A model generated the notes under the pieces. It was not told the DNA's origin, searched no databases, and saw only the letters and a list, made by a program, of their open reading frames with translations. This document shows positions 35,037-47,809 of a stretch of DNA of 64,000 nt, in pieces. The DNA comes from Metallyticus violacea (lineage: Eukaryota > Arthropoda > Insecta > Mantodea > Metallyticidae), in NCBI GenBank assembly GCA_030762175.1, contig CM060838.1, forward strand, positions 23,492,001 through 23,556,000. Direction: 5' to 3'. Position 1 is the first letter of the stretch, and each line of letters starts with the position of its first letter. A program made the position numbers and the translations under genes.

Positions 35037-35312
35037 TTGTTTTATTTACGGACGCTCTTTAACATCTCAGGTCATCAGCGTCCCATTCAATTCAGGGCAT
35101 GAAATGGCTAGTAAATTTTACTTAGAGGTCTCTTATTTCAGACTTCAGGTTCTTTTACGTGCCTTAAAACTACTACACGGGACCCACGACTTTACTTCCC
35201 CTCTGAAGGAGTCAAATTAGGATTTTTACGCCCGAAAAGTTCCATCGACCCTGAACCCGCGATCTTGGGTCTACGAGGAATGTGTAGTTACCACTACACC
35301 ACCAGGACCGAC
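35037..35312 (-). mobile_element. SINE-A copy 6
   Basis: Minus-strand SINE-A. The tail side starts TTTATTTACGGACGCTCTTT at about 35,041 and the head ends CACCAGGACCGAC at 35,312. Box A is intact (complement of TGGTGTAGTGG) but the box B region is shortened to GAACCCGCGATC. It is more diverged than most copies. The flanks ACACATGCCTCTAC and ACATTTGCCTTCTAC may be a worn target duplication. Confidence 0.9.
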
Positions 35313-36949
35313 ATTTGCCTTCTACAATGACCTCTGCCGTGACCTGTAGTGAAGGTTTGCAAGCTTTTCGGAGAGGCAATATTCACCAGCACTTCAGAAA
35401 TTCAAATACCCTCCTTATTATCGCATTTGCTATCTACAACATTTCAACAATTGACATGAGACGTAAAAATATTAAATTTTATACATTCTTTCTTTTCATA
35501 GGCTATAATAAATATATTTAATTGTGCTTATACATATTAGCGTCTAATGTGCAAAAATAATAAATGGAAGATAAAAAGAGGCGATGTAATGGTGAGACCA
35601 AACTTGCACGTGGGCCTACAGAATGCAATGCATTGAACAATCACAGCAACATTGCTCGTACATTTAGCTAATAGATAGCTTTGTGTCGTTATCTGGAACA
35701 TCCATTAAATAACTTGAGCCTTAGCTTGACTGAACAAGACACTCGTCTTGTAATACAGCACCGAACATTGGGTATTATGTGGATTTACGTTTTCTCTTTC
35801 GTCCCTAACGTACTAACTGCCTGATTGCTTCGCGTTAACAAATTAACCCGTAGATATCTGGTTAGTTCCTATTGTCATCGCATCCCAAGAGCTAGACATT
35901 TCCTTCCAGCACAACCATTTGGGTGACAGAAATCAAATTGGCTAGAAAAGCGAAATGAGTTTAAAATAAATAGAAAAAGGAAAGAAGATGAACTATCTCC
36001 TTGACACTCCTGGGCTGCCTCAGTAATTGGATTATATTTCAGCTATTGGAGGACAAAAACTTTTATTTTTTAAAAATTAGTTGAAGAAGCTTAATTCTCT
36101 AGCATTGACAGCAGGGGATAGTAAATGTGTTGAATGAAAAGCATAATGAAAGATTTATCATCTTCATCCTCAAAACTGGAAAACAGTTGGGCATAATATC
36201 TTCACAACACTTCAGCTTAGCAAGGCAGAAGAAACTACCCTGCCATGGTGCATCCTGATTGAACAATGACAAATATTGTGGTCATTATGTTGCATAGAGA
36301 AGACCTGTATTGATATTTTGTTTTGTGAATTATATTGTTGTGTTTTGCACACGATGGTTGTGTGTTAGTAATCTTAAATATATAAAGCGAATAGCCTCTA
36401 AGCACTATCTCAAATATTTCTGAGATGATAGGTGCTATTCATGCATTGTTTTCACTAAAATAAATTTCATACAAGGGCTCATAAAGGTAGCACATACAAC
36501 GGTTTCAATAATTCTTACAAAGTATATTTCTAGCACATTTTTTAACAGTACAATGCCTAAAACAAATGAACGAGATTAGAATGTAAATGGTTTTTTTGCA
36601 CAATTCTTGAGAAATATCGCCATTTATAGACCTCTGACTTTCAGACCTATTTCAAAGAATTTCTATGATCAATACGTTTTCTTTTATAATTAACCAAAAA
36701 CGTATTGTCTGCAATTTGGAGAAATTATCAACAGCATGTTGCAATTTATTCTGGACGGGTCTAAAATCTCCCAAGCCCTAGTCATGTGAAAGCTTTAAAG
36801 AGTTGTCTGCTCCATTTGATTGCTTAGGTACTAGACTAGGAATGCACCGCACATTCCTGCCTACCGCGACTGTATGTGTACATTGGGTTTTCATTTGTTT
36901 CCCTCACACGAAGTACTGTGAGATATCTCTAACATGACACGTGATAGAA
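35313..36949. other. unassigned AT-rich DNA
   Basis: Nothing was recognised. Confidence 0.45.
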
Positions 36950-37075
36950 GTAAGACATGCATGATACGTTTTACAAATGCTGAAAAATTCGACGTGATCC
37001 TGGCGTACGAAGAATGCCGTGCTTTATTGGATTGTGTAGGCTGGGAAATACCCAGGATAAATACATAAGAGGATA
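36950..37075 (+). pseudogene. possible DUF4817 N-terminal fragment
   Basis: Plus-strand translation gives RFTNAEKFDVILAYEECR, resembling the start of DUF4817 helix-turn-helix domains (FTxxEyxxMLLxYGEcxxN). About 15 codons later it ends in a stop after WEIPRINT. Only one short block matches, so chance is possible. The same domain type occurs more convincingly at 47.8-48.6, 56.8-57.5 and 59.7-60.0 kb. Confidence 0.35.
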
Positions 37076-37403
37076 TCTCACAAACTATCTGATCTAGAAT
37101 CATGCAAAAAAGCTGCTGTAATTCATCTCATCTAGTTTTATTTTCTTCAGGTCAATAGATATTGTTCTATTTGAAAAAAAATAGGTGTGCGCTAGAAATA
37201 CAGTATATATTATTTTTTAGAACTGCTATATGGGCTACATTGACGAGTCAATGTCTAAAATTTAATTTGGTGAAAATAACTTTCGTTTCAGAAATATTGG
37301 TGATACTACTTTTAGATTAATTTATAAAGCAATAACTCATGACTATTGAATGCCCAACAACCATAAAAAAACTTAAACCCTTAAAAAGCAATTTACAGGA
37401 AGT
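37076..37403. other. unassigned AT-rich DNA
   Basis: Nothing was recognised. Confidence 0.45.
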
Positions 37404-37445
37404 AGTGTGTGTGTGTGTGTGTTTGTGTGTGTGTGAGTGTGTGTT
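37404..37445. repeat. (GT)n microsatellite
   Basis: A GT dinucleotide run interrupted by single TTT and GAG imperfections. Confidence 0.95.
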
Positions 37446-37616
37446 TGATCAGACTCTTTCCATAATATGCGATAGCTGTGGAGCAAATGAGCAAAATCAT
37501 GAAGATAGATCGCGGAGTAATTATGTAGCTTCAATTGTACCTAATAATGCATTGTTAGATTGTAGAATCTAGTGTGTCTTAGTATCTGTTCAGAAATAAA
37601 CAGAAACTCGATTTTA

Positions 37617-37692
37617 ATTTATTTAATTTATTTAATATTTATATAATATATATTTATATATTTTATATATTTTTATATATATATAAAATATG
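37617..37692. repeat. AT-only low-complexity tract
   Basis: An almost pure A/T block made of ATTTAATTT and TATATATT-type words with local self-complementarity. Confidence 0.85.
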
Positions 37693-40489
37693 AATCTACA
37701 AAAATGTATTGGAAAATTAGCTATATTATGTAGTAAATTTACATTTGAATAAACCTTTTTTTTTCTCATTTAAAATGCATAATAAACACTTGTACAAAGT
37801 TCATTTAAAACATATGTGCTTTTATAACAGTAATTAACGACAAAAATTAAATAAGATACTACAGAAGAAAATGTAATTTTGTAGCAGTGTATTTTAAAAG
37901 GGAGTATAAAACATTTTTCAAGCATAGTCATATATAATTACTTTTTAGACAGCCTATACTATAAGCAGTTCTTTTAACACAAGACAGTCAAACTACAAGC
38001 TATATTTTGTTACACTTCAGTGTTGTCAACTTTTATTTAATATGAAATTTGATGATTAATTTTTATCTATTCAATAGGATAAAAGGTACATATTTTATAA
38101 TGTATTACATAGTTTTTAATTTTTACATTCTTCAAGGGGTTCTGAAATCAGACTATAGTGTAATTAATTTGTTTCTAAATTTATTTGTATAAGTAGCCAT
38201 TTTGACAATGCTAGAGCTATGTCAGGTTGAAAGAAAATCAATAATAGTTCATCTCAACATTCATATGCCCAAGTGTGTAATAACTTATTTATGCAAAAAT
38301 TACATTTTAAATAGAAATTTAGTATAGATATATAAAAAGAAATTGGTATTACAATTTATAATTTTACCCCATAGCAATATTGGTAACATTATTCCGCGCT
38401 CCCTCCATTGAGAAGTACGCGAATTTTTCTTTGAAACAAAGAACATTTCGGGATGACTGATTTTAATTTTTAATTATTAAGTAATTTATAAATATTGAGA
38501 TCTATATAAAATGCTGTATGATAAACTTGTTAACAAATTTTGTTTTGTGCGTTGGTTTGATTAATTCGGCTTCCGGCCTCATTTCGCAAACATCCTATTC
38601 ATGAAATAAAATTCCACTGTTAATATTTGTATCATTAATAATTATTTTAACAAGCTGCGCTACGTGAATATTCTTTTTACATCACTTGAATTCCCTCAAA
38701 TAAATGTCTCTATATTTTGTTGGAATTGATTTTAAAGTTGCAATCGATTTAATGCATGTCCAAATCAGGATTTTAGGTTAGCACGTGTTTAGAATTCACT
38801 GTCGTTCTTTTCTATATGTCTGAATTGAAGTTAGTCTTGTATCGATAATTGCGGAGAAACTTTTTCAACGTCATAAAAAGGGACTACAGAGCAAAGAACT
38901 TTTTCCCATAAATAGATCTTCGATTCACCAAATTCACTACAGTTAAGAATTTTGCTTTACCTTTTATCCCTATATTTCTCGAAACTAAACTACGACATTT
39001 AATTTTGGAAACGTAGGGATAAAAGTGGACTTGCTTATACAAAAATTCTATCGAAAAGTTCCTGGTGTTGAAAAAAAAAAGTAGCCTCTGATATTATTTT
39101 AATGAAACAAAATATAATTAGGTATATTAAGTCACATTTTAGAAAAATGTCTTTCATAGGCAAAGTGTAGCACATGAAGAATAATAAAAACATTTTAAAT
39201 GTATATTTATCTATTTTATTTTTCCTGTTTAATAGTTACATAATAATTTAATATTGCAACAGGGATTATATTTGTTGTTTCTCAGTGCCAATACTGTGAA
39301 CGAGTATTAAATACACTATTGTATCTTGTTAACTGGTCAATACTTTTCTCTTTCAGAACGTTCTTACGGTGCACGAATATTTGCTTTAAATTTAAAATCA
39401 CTTATTAAGTCGAGTGAAACAGACAGCCGTCCTGGGAGGGGAGTTGGTAAAAGGGAAAGGGTGAATGTGTATAGCTGGGTATAATTATTTTCTCCGTCTC
39501 TTTCCTTTATTCTTTTGATGCGACACTACAAGCTTACTTTAGTAACGTTAGCAATATATTTTAACTGGATTGTTATCTCAGTTATTACGTTCTACATTAG
39601 ATATTTTTGAGGAAACATTTATTTATTCATGACACCCACCAGACTTTACTCCATCAGAAACATTCGTGTATGTGGCACCTGTGTTTTTAAACTCGCGAGG
39701 AAATCGAAAGGGAGCTGAAACTCATTTACTTATTAATAACGAACATTTGCAAGAGAGCAAATACTATTGGTTACCAGGAAATAACTACTGGGTCTTTCAT
39801 GGTTCTCTCGTCCGTTTCGCGGCAGCTGGCGGCCGGCAGGATAACCCGCAGCGAAGCGGTTGTAATATCTGCGCAACTTGTTTAAGTTCTCGCAATTATA
39901 TTGAAAATAATGATGTGTTTTATGACAGAAATTATTTCAAATGTTGTCCTGCTATATCCACAAGTTTGTGGCATATTTTTAGAAAATTGCCATTCGTATT
40001 TATCAGTTCATCTTCCGCTATTTAGTCAAGTTAAGCTTGAAAGCATACAAGGTCACCACTGTCCACGAATTGCAGGCAAGTGGTTCGGATATTCGTGTAA
40101 ATTTCTGTAATTCGCTGTTACAGAATGTTAACGATGGAGCAATTGATCCACTAAATTTGCTTTGAGGCAAAATAAGATAAAATGGATTACAGAAAACCCC
40201 CATTTTATACACGAACCCCCCTGGCATGACGTGAAATTCGGCGTATGGTGCGTAATAAATGCACACAGAGTAAAAGGACCCATCCCTTTTTTTGGAGAAT
40301 AACGTAAATGCAGAAATATACAGTAATGGCATGCTGATAGTTTGCTATTTCCTTCATGACAGAAGTTCAAAAATAAAATGTACAAACAAATCCCCACACA
40401 CACTAGAAGAGTAGATTTGGTAGCGTAATGTGAAGCGAAAATATCCGATTTAAGGCCCTAAACACGCATTGGTAGCAGTTATTTAATTA
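37693..40489. other. unassigned AT-rich DNA
   Basis: No gene was recognised. The 119-codon plus-strand frame at 39,666-40,025 sits in a slightly GC-richer block but shows no domain and no supported splice structure. Confidence 0.45.
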
Positions 40490-40850
40490 TATTAATTTAA
40501 TAAGTTCATTTTCATATGTTTTATATTAGATAAAAGCTATAATGTTTAATATAAAGCTCCAAACATTTAATAGTTATTAAGATATGTTAATTTAAGAAGT
40601 TTGTTTGTGTATGTTATTACTTTAGATAAAGGCTATAATATTCTATTTAAAGCTCCAAACGTTCATTGACAATATGTTTTTAATCATACAAATTTAATAA
40701 GTTCATTTCCACATGTTTGTATATTAGGTAAGGAATTTAATTTACATTTCAAATAACAAATATAATATGTTTTAAATCGTATAAATCTAGTAAGCTCATT
40801 TGAATAGATAAGATAAGGACTATCGCAATGTATATCTTAATGTTTTTTGT
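40490..40850. repeat. ~97-bp tandem repeat, four diverged units
   Basis: TTAATTTAATAAGTTCATTT at about 40,493 recurs as TTAATTTAAGAAGTTTG near 40,588, AATTTAATAAGTTCATTTCC near 40,690 and AAATCTAGTAAGCTCATTTG near 40,784. The second half of the unit (AGATAAAxGCTATAAT, then AAAGCTCCAAAC) is clearest in units 1 and 2. Spacing is about 94-102 bases. Confidence 0.7.
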
Positions 40851-41124
40851 AGCCTTTATGACAAACTCAATAATACAAATGTAACGGTTCAAAGGACCAC
40901 ACACATAGCCAAAAAATACGAATAGATTAACTAAAATAAAGTAAATTGTAATATTAAGAAAATCAACCAATGGTAAATGTAACAACATTAATAATGTGTA
41001 CCAAGAATGAAACACGAGACAGACAGCTTTGTTGAGATTCAATAGAAATTAACGAACGTTATTCGTTTATATACTTATGTTGAAAATTGACGGTTTATAT
41101 TTCAAAATATTTAGTTAGTTGTGC

Positions 41125-41345
41125 TTTTTATTCCGTGGGGAGAGGACGTGTTTTGTATTCCGCTAGAAGAAGTCGCAATTCGTACTCCTTAAAGAGAAAT
41201 TGTATTTAATATTACGTAGAGAGAAGTTGCGATTTATATTTCGTGGAAAAAAAAAATTACAAATTATCAGTCATGGTGAATAATAAGAGTCACGATTCGA
41301 ATTAATATCCGTATAGGAATATATTATATGATTTATACCAGGACA
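41125..41345. repeat. ~29-bp diverged minisatellite
   Basis: Units of the type GTATTCCG..AGAAGAAGTCGCAATTC recur seven or so times, for example GTACTCCTTAAAGAGAAATT, then ATTACGTAGAGAGAAGTTGC, then ATTTCGTGGAAAAAAAAAAT. The alternation of a TTCCGT-like word and a purine-rich word every 27-38 bases is regular even though single units differ widely. Confidence 0.55.
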
Positions 41346-41749
41346 AAGATAAAATGAGGCATGTTGAATATCTATTAACAATAAAAGGAGTATTTGCATG
41401 GAGTATCGAATAAAATCAAACATATTATTATCCGTATTAACAACCATGATAGGAACATTGCCACTAAAGCACATTTGTTAGAAGAGAAATATAAATCCCG
41501 TCACGTCTGTCTCGTATTCACTCTGTATTTAATAATATTCTCAGCTCATTTTATCAGAAAGGTGTACAGTTGTGTGTTAATGACAAGACATTAATAAAAT
41601 CCGTACATTACTATCCAGTGTGATCTTGATATATTTAAATTCACATTCCATTCACCCCAGAAATATCAATCTGAAAAATCCAGCTATAATAACAAACTGT
41701 AAGCTAGCCTGGTGGCACTAGTGAACGTTGACGGCGACGCAACCCCCCC

Positions 41750-42028
41750 TCCATAATTACAGTGGCTAGTGGTGACCATACTTCGTAAACCCAAGATCGC
41801 GGGCTCAATCCCGACCAAGCGGATGGATTTTTTCGGGCGTAAAATTCGTCCTTCGGAAGGGAAGTAAAGCCTTGGATCCCATGTCTTAGATTTACGGCAT
41901 ATAAAATAACCTCAAGCCTGCAAGAAGAGGCCTCTGACCAAAATTTACCGGCCGTTTTACGACCTGAAATAAATGAGATGCTGATGGCGACCAAAAATGT
42001 CAAAGAACGTCCGTAAATAAAACAAATC
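41750..42028 (+). mobile_element. SINE-A copy 7
   Basis: Plus-strand SINE-A. The head has AGTGGCTAGTGGTGACCATA at the box A region and CGGGCTCAATCCCG at box B. The body keeps GGATTTTTTCGGGCG, CCTTCGGAAGG and GATTTACGGCAT. The 3' end is GAACGTCCGTAAATAAAACA. Its core word CCCATGTCTTAGATTTACGG is the closest match in the window to the SINE-C core. Confidence 0.9.
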
Positions 42029-43519
42029 GACATTCAACATTAAAATAACTGAAAGAAAATATCAGGCGAGAAATGTATTCAATTTCCAAAAGTGAATTGA
42101 TGCTTATAAGTGACAATTTTTTTTTAAGATGCGAGAAATGTATGGATGTAGCAGAACATTTCTAACATATTTTTCCTTTTTGCATTGTAATTGTACCAGC
42201 AAAAGCTTCAATCAGTTACGCGAATATTATTACTCTGCTTCTCCGGCAGTTATTGGCAGTTGCCGACCTGTCAGCTGCCGTGAAAAGGACGATAAAACTA
42301 TGAAATAGTGCAAGAAAAAGTCGATTGGCAAGTAATTTACAAATCTAGATAAACGTTAATTGAATAAATGCAGTGACTGATAAAGCAAGCCATATGCTCT
42401 TCGCTGTTTCCCCATCTATAAACCGTACATAAGTAAGAAGGTTTCATGACAAAACACACAGTGACTTTGATATGATTTCCTCTCCATTTTTAAAAGGTAA
42501 GATTTCATGGAATGGTTTGAAAGTATTTCATGACAAAACATGATAAGATTTCCTCTCCATCTCCAATGTATATGAAATCATATGATAAACAGCTATTATT
42601 GTACTTTCGTATTGCTCATTTATGAGACTATTTGTTGCTTTCTTGTACAATGATTTTTTATGTTTAGCATTAGAAGTAATGGCTTCTGAAAGAGTGGAGT
42701 TATTTACCCGCTTACACTCATTTCCTTCTTTGAGCTTTTCGAGCAGAGTCCTTTAATTGACCACATGTTCTGGTTTACTTCTTCTGAATCTGGCACAAAC
42801 TACATATAACTTACTGCCTGCTCGAACAACCTCAAATGAAATATTTTCAAAATTAAACCAACTTATGAAAATTAACATATGTTGGTATTTGTTCTGATAG
42901 AGCACGTGCATAACTGGAACCCAGTGGCGTTGTTGCAAATATTAAAGAAATAGCCTCATAAGCAAAATTTGTACATTGCAGCATTCATCATAAGATTTTA
43001 GTCGCAAGAACGATGCCGGTTGCTCTAAAGGCAGTGTGAGTCAGAAATTATTTAAATGCATAAGTTAATTTCCTTTACTGGTTGTAAATGTGAATACTGG
43101 AATACCAATATCAGGAATATATGTTTGTCGAAGTTTGTTTATTCAACACATTTTAACCTTAACAAAATTCATTTTTAAGACATTTCACAGAACATCCCAC
43201 TAAACAGAAATAAATTGAAGAGCTTTTTTCCTCCAATAAATATTTAATTTTAAATATTACGTACAAGAAACAACTAAACTAGTATTGTTATAATGTACAG
43301 AAGTGCTAATTTGACCTTTGAACCACAAAATAACGCATTTCCCTTGTAAATTTTTCACTTTTTGGGGGTATATAATTCACTTTAAAGGGGCCGGGTGTAA
43401 TACGGTGACGCATTTTATCACCGATGAAAAAAAATGGATTAGAGGAACTACTTAGAAATTTGGAAATATTCACACGTAAACAATTGGCGGATGTTGACCA
43501 ATGGCTGTGAAGGCCTTAA
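42029..43519. other. unassigned AT-rich DNA
   Basis: A short direct repeat (TTTCATGACAAAACA and GATTTCCTCTCCAT words) occurs twice between 42,445 and 42,562. Otherwise nothing was recognised. Confidence 0.45.
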
Positions 43520-43830
43520 ACAAGCTGAAATAGGTAATACTCATTTCACCGTTTGACTCCGTCAGAAATTACTTACAAAGTTTCTCACATTGGAGGATTT
43601 GGACACGAGCACAATGGCGGCGAAATTTGTGCTCAAGACGTTTTTGTAGGTGCAAAAATAATTTCGCCTTGAAGTCGCTCAAAATAAGCTGGAAACTCAG
43701 GAGTTTCTGGAGACGGTAATCACTGATGATATATGAGAGTGTGGTATGACCCAGAAACTAAAGTTTTATGCAGAACCTGACGGCGGAGCTGAAAGCCATT
43801 ACGAACCAAAGCTTCCAGAAATGCGTTCAG
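43520..43830 (+). pseudogene. mariner transposase middle-part relic
   Basis: Plus-strand translation reads FLTLEDLDTSTMAAKFV, matching the ILTEDLGMRRVAAKFVPRLL block of mariner transposases. Then AQNKLETQEFLETVITDDI corresponds to the stretch leading to the first catalytic Asp (normally VITGDE), and after a frameshift YDPETKVL corresponds to YDPETK. The GDE triplet is altered and a stop follows closely. Only this middle segment is recognisable. Confidence 0.65.
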
Positions 43831-45660
43831 TAATGGCATAACCACAAAGCTAAGCGTTAGGAGTTATAGTTGCATGCATGAGTTTTAGAAGCAGAGAAGT
43901 GCAGAAGGCCTTTGTACCAGTAACCACGCCGGCTGTGAAAACATTTTTTTGTAAGAGAAATTCTCGCAAAAGTCAGTCGAATTCTCAAAGTGGAAAAATG
44001 CATAGTTTTCATTACGATATGAGTTGGAAAAGAATTCTTTACATTGTGATTATTTTTAAAATAGGGTGGTAGCTTATTTTCATTGGGCTCTTTATTTATT
44101 TTGTTCAGTCTATACTGGGTTAAAACTCAAGTTATCTATAACAGATTTATTTCGGTGAAAGCCCATGCACCATCGAATTCCAGACTCAATAGCGGCACCA
44201 TAATTTCCTTTTGGTCATCCTTCTAAATATCTATAGCATTTATCACGAGACATTAAAATTAATTAAATAATTGCCTAAATAACGCAACTTTCCTCAAATC
44301 TTTGATATTTTTACATTTAAATCTGTGGTAAGGTGGACACTAAGTAACAAATATTATGCTACTTTGTTGAAAGATGACTCCATGTTTTCCTGCAAAACTT
44401 TTCGAGTGAAATTGCTGGTAGATAATGGGAAACTAATCTCGTTTTATTATAAGACGGGCATTGTGCCTAGCTTACTGTGTACACAGCGACACTACGCTCC
44501 TCTGGGGAAGATAATTAGGCCATCCATAATGGATGGGTGTGTTTTTTGTCTCCGAGGAGTTCCTCATCCAGCCTCGAGTGTTCTCTCACAAAATACAGGG
44601 CAGGAACAATGGTGCAAAATGTCGTCACCATCCTCCCTATGCTCAAATATCACATCTACGTTTAAAAAGGATGCATCTCTGCTTAACCTACGAGGAGAAT
44701 CGGAGTATTTTTCATTTACGGTTAAAGAAGTAAGCCAAAATGTATTGCATCGAAATGTAACTTTATAAACAAAATCAATACGCATAACGGAAGTAATTAT
44801 ATCCGAATACAGAATGTGTCAACAGCTCTCGTTCAAGGAAATTTACCCTCTTTTGTTTATCTAGTCTTAGATTAAAAATATGACCTTCGAAAAGTAGAAA
44901 TAAAAGCTAAAATAACCGGAGCAAGTTGACTCAAAGGTAGCCTATGTATCGGTCTGCGTTCTTTTCTTATCACGAGCTCCTGGAGCAACGATTTCAAAAT
45001 TTTTTCGACTCGCGGACACCATAAAGACTTGAGCTGCGGAAATCTCATTAATTTACAAAAGTCTAACAACCTCTAAGTCTCCAAAGTTGCAGTAATTACG
45101 GTAAACTACCTTAGAATTCCTCTAAAAATGACGCTACAACACTTAAACTAACGAAAGTGCATAATTTCAAATAATAATATGTTCATTTTACATTTAAAAT
45201 ATTAACAAGAAATTATATAGATAAGTAAATAATGCAATAGCATTTTTTCTATATTTAAAGTTAAATGTTTTATTTCACGCATTTTAATTTAAACCAGGCA
45301 TTGGGAATTTTTCTTTTTATTCAAATATTTTATATAGTAACAGAACTCCACGCGGACTTAAATTGAACAGTTTCAGGGTAGTTTCAATATTTGAAACGAA
45401 ACAGCGCACTCGCCTCACTGAATTTCAATGAGGAGAATAATAAATACCTTTCTTTGGATGGCACAGAGCTTTGAAGTCGAGAACTTAATGATCCAAGTCT
45501 ATAACTGCCTGTACATCTCCTTGAACATAATCAAGATCTCCTTATAAAAGACTCAGGAAACTATGCTCCTGCACTAACTATCTAAACACATGCCTCATTT
45601 AATAGAACTGAAAAAAATGTCTAATTTTTTAGACACAGTTGAATATTCTAGTTGTAAATT

Positions 45661-45661
<1 letters not shown>
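43831..45661. other. unassigned DNA
   Basis: No gene was recognised. The 147-codon plus-strand frame at 44,325-44,768 lies in moderately balanced sequence but shows no domain. It could belong to an unrecognised repeat. Confidence 0.45.

Positions 45662-45710
<49 letters not shown>
45662..45710. repeat. (AAT)n microsatellite
   Basis: A clean AAT trinucleotide run of about 16 units. Confidence 0.97.
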
Positions 45711-47574
45711 TTGAAATGCTCCATCCGGGTATCTTGTTTCCTACACAGGGACGTGTATTGCAAACTCTTACACTTTATTTCTAAATAACCAAATTACATT
45801 CTTACATTATTATTTTCTAGATGATACTTATACCTAGGTTACAATTAGAAATTTAATAAAATTATAAAAATAACAAATACGATTAATAACAAAATTACAT
45901 TCCCTTCAACTACTTCCAAATTGCTGGAAAGCAGCTACTTCCACTTAATCTTTAAATTAATAAACTACTATTCACCAGTATCCGGTAGAAACTGTAATGG
46001 TGACCAGTACATGTCTTACATACTTTACTACTTATGTATATATATATATATATATATATATTTGTATAAAGTCATATATTATATATCTATTGATCGTATA
46101 TGTGTTTCCTTATTTTCCATATTATATCATATCATCTTTCTACATTATATTCTCTTTATAAGAATAAATATTCGTGTAAATTTCACATTTATATTTTATA
46201 TTAGCCATTTTTTCAGCACTAATTATATCCTTTGTTTTCGAATCTAATTGACATTTATCAATGCAACACTTACCCTACCAATTCATTACTTTGACATCGT
46301 TAACAAGAGTAATAATAACAATTGTTGTTATATTCTTCTTCTTCTTCTTCTTCTTCTTTTTCACTCTTTTGCCATAGCCTTATTCCACAATCACTTTACT
46401 CTCCTCTCAACTATATGCACAATACTGTTTTATTAAAAGTTCCCTTTCGCTATATATTACTGCAATTTTTACTTATGAATTTTAATTACGATAGTACATT
46501 GTATGTATTTCTCGACTGCGACTCGTTTTTATTATTTTTCCTAACTTTTTATTGATTCTTTTATTTCTTGCTGTAAATCACAATATCGGCCTTTCTTCTC
46601 GAAAGTATTTATACTTTTATATCCTTCTCTTAGTATGTGCTAGTGAAATGTGTCATGGTTTCCGCATATTCTTACTCAATCCCTAATTGGCAGGTGGGAA
46701 AGATATCAACAATGACTGCTGTGTGCGCTTTCTTTTTATGGAAACATTGAGTGAGATCTCCTTCCTCTGCACTCTATGAGAGAGAAAGTGGTGGGGGAGA
46801 TGAATGTAAGTACCATGTCAGACGTTCCTTGACAGAGAAAACTAAAGATCAGAGGTCAGGTAGACTTCAGATTTTCTGTTGCTGAAGCAATTAAGAGCTA
46901 GGAACTCAAACATTTTAATTCTTTCTGGGCCAGGAGTTACAAAAAGATTATCTAGACCTGAAGTAAAGTTTTTCACTACTAAGATGACACTTTTCTTATT
47001 AGAAACTGTAAAGCATTGTGGAGAAATCTATGTGCAAAATGGTCTTTTCCTAAACTACAATACAGTTACCTCCGCCTTCTTGGCAAAGAACCATGAAACA
47101 CTTCAGATCTCAATTATACTTTACCTATTTATTTTATTTTGTTCGGTAATTATACCTTTTGTACTATATCTCCGCGAAACAATAAAAAAAATTCCTTCTA
47201 AAGTTGTATCATGCTAACATTTTCATGTTAACTTAGTTCATATTTATATAATTTCAATATGCAATGTACTACACTGTAATAATCAAAACAGAAGGTATAC
47301 AACATGTATTAAAGAAAATCATTATGAAAATAATTTTGTTCCTAAATAATTCACAAAATTTTATAGCACAGCGCTGTCTATATTAATAAAAGGCAGAACT
47401 AACGAAATTCATCGAGCCATACCACGATTTTTAGGAACCCAATTCTCAACTGTAACTTCTGGAAAATAAAATCATCCTCACTAAACGTTTACCTCTGCTG
47501 CGGAAGCAAATAGGCTTGCAGTGTTCTGTGTACTCTTTGTAATATTCCACACTACCACCACTAACAGGTGATTC
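45711..47574. other. unassigned AT-rich DNA with microsatellites
   Basis: It contains a TA run at 46,035-46,060 and a CTT run at 46,333-46,358. The open frames at 45,921-46,555 and 46,879-47,217 are low-complexity or AT-driven and show no domain. Confidence 0.45.
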
Positions 47575-47800
47575 TTCTTTCGCGGAACCGTTCTATGCGT
47601 AACAGCCGGCCGGTCGATTCAAGCTGGTACCGCGGTGAACGGGAGTCTGAAAGTCTCAGCTATAATTGCAAGTAAATTGTTACTAACACTTAATAGCTAC
47701 ATTTACTCACCATTATCAAGCAATAAGATGCTGGAACTGCCTCCCTTCATTTTTCCATACATTTCTGGTACTGACTTATGAGACTAATCATTATCCCTGT
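47575..47800. repeat. dispersed repeat, copy 2 (pair at 22,185-22,410)
   Basis: Aligned blocks with the 22-kb copy include CAGCCGGCCGG near 47,607, GGAACTGCCTCCCT near 47,733 and CATACATTTCTGGTACTGA near 47,757. It directly precedes, on the plus-strand map, the C-terminal side of the minus-strand DUF4817-type relic. It may therefore be that transposon's 3' noncoding end. Confidence 0.5.
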
Positions 47801-47809
47801 AGTTTCCTC

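Noticed and set aside
44325..44768. 147-codon plus-strand open frame
   Set aside because: No recognisable motif, and overlapping frames of similar length on both strands suggest chance.
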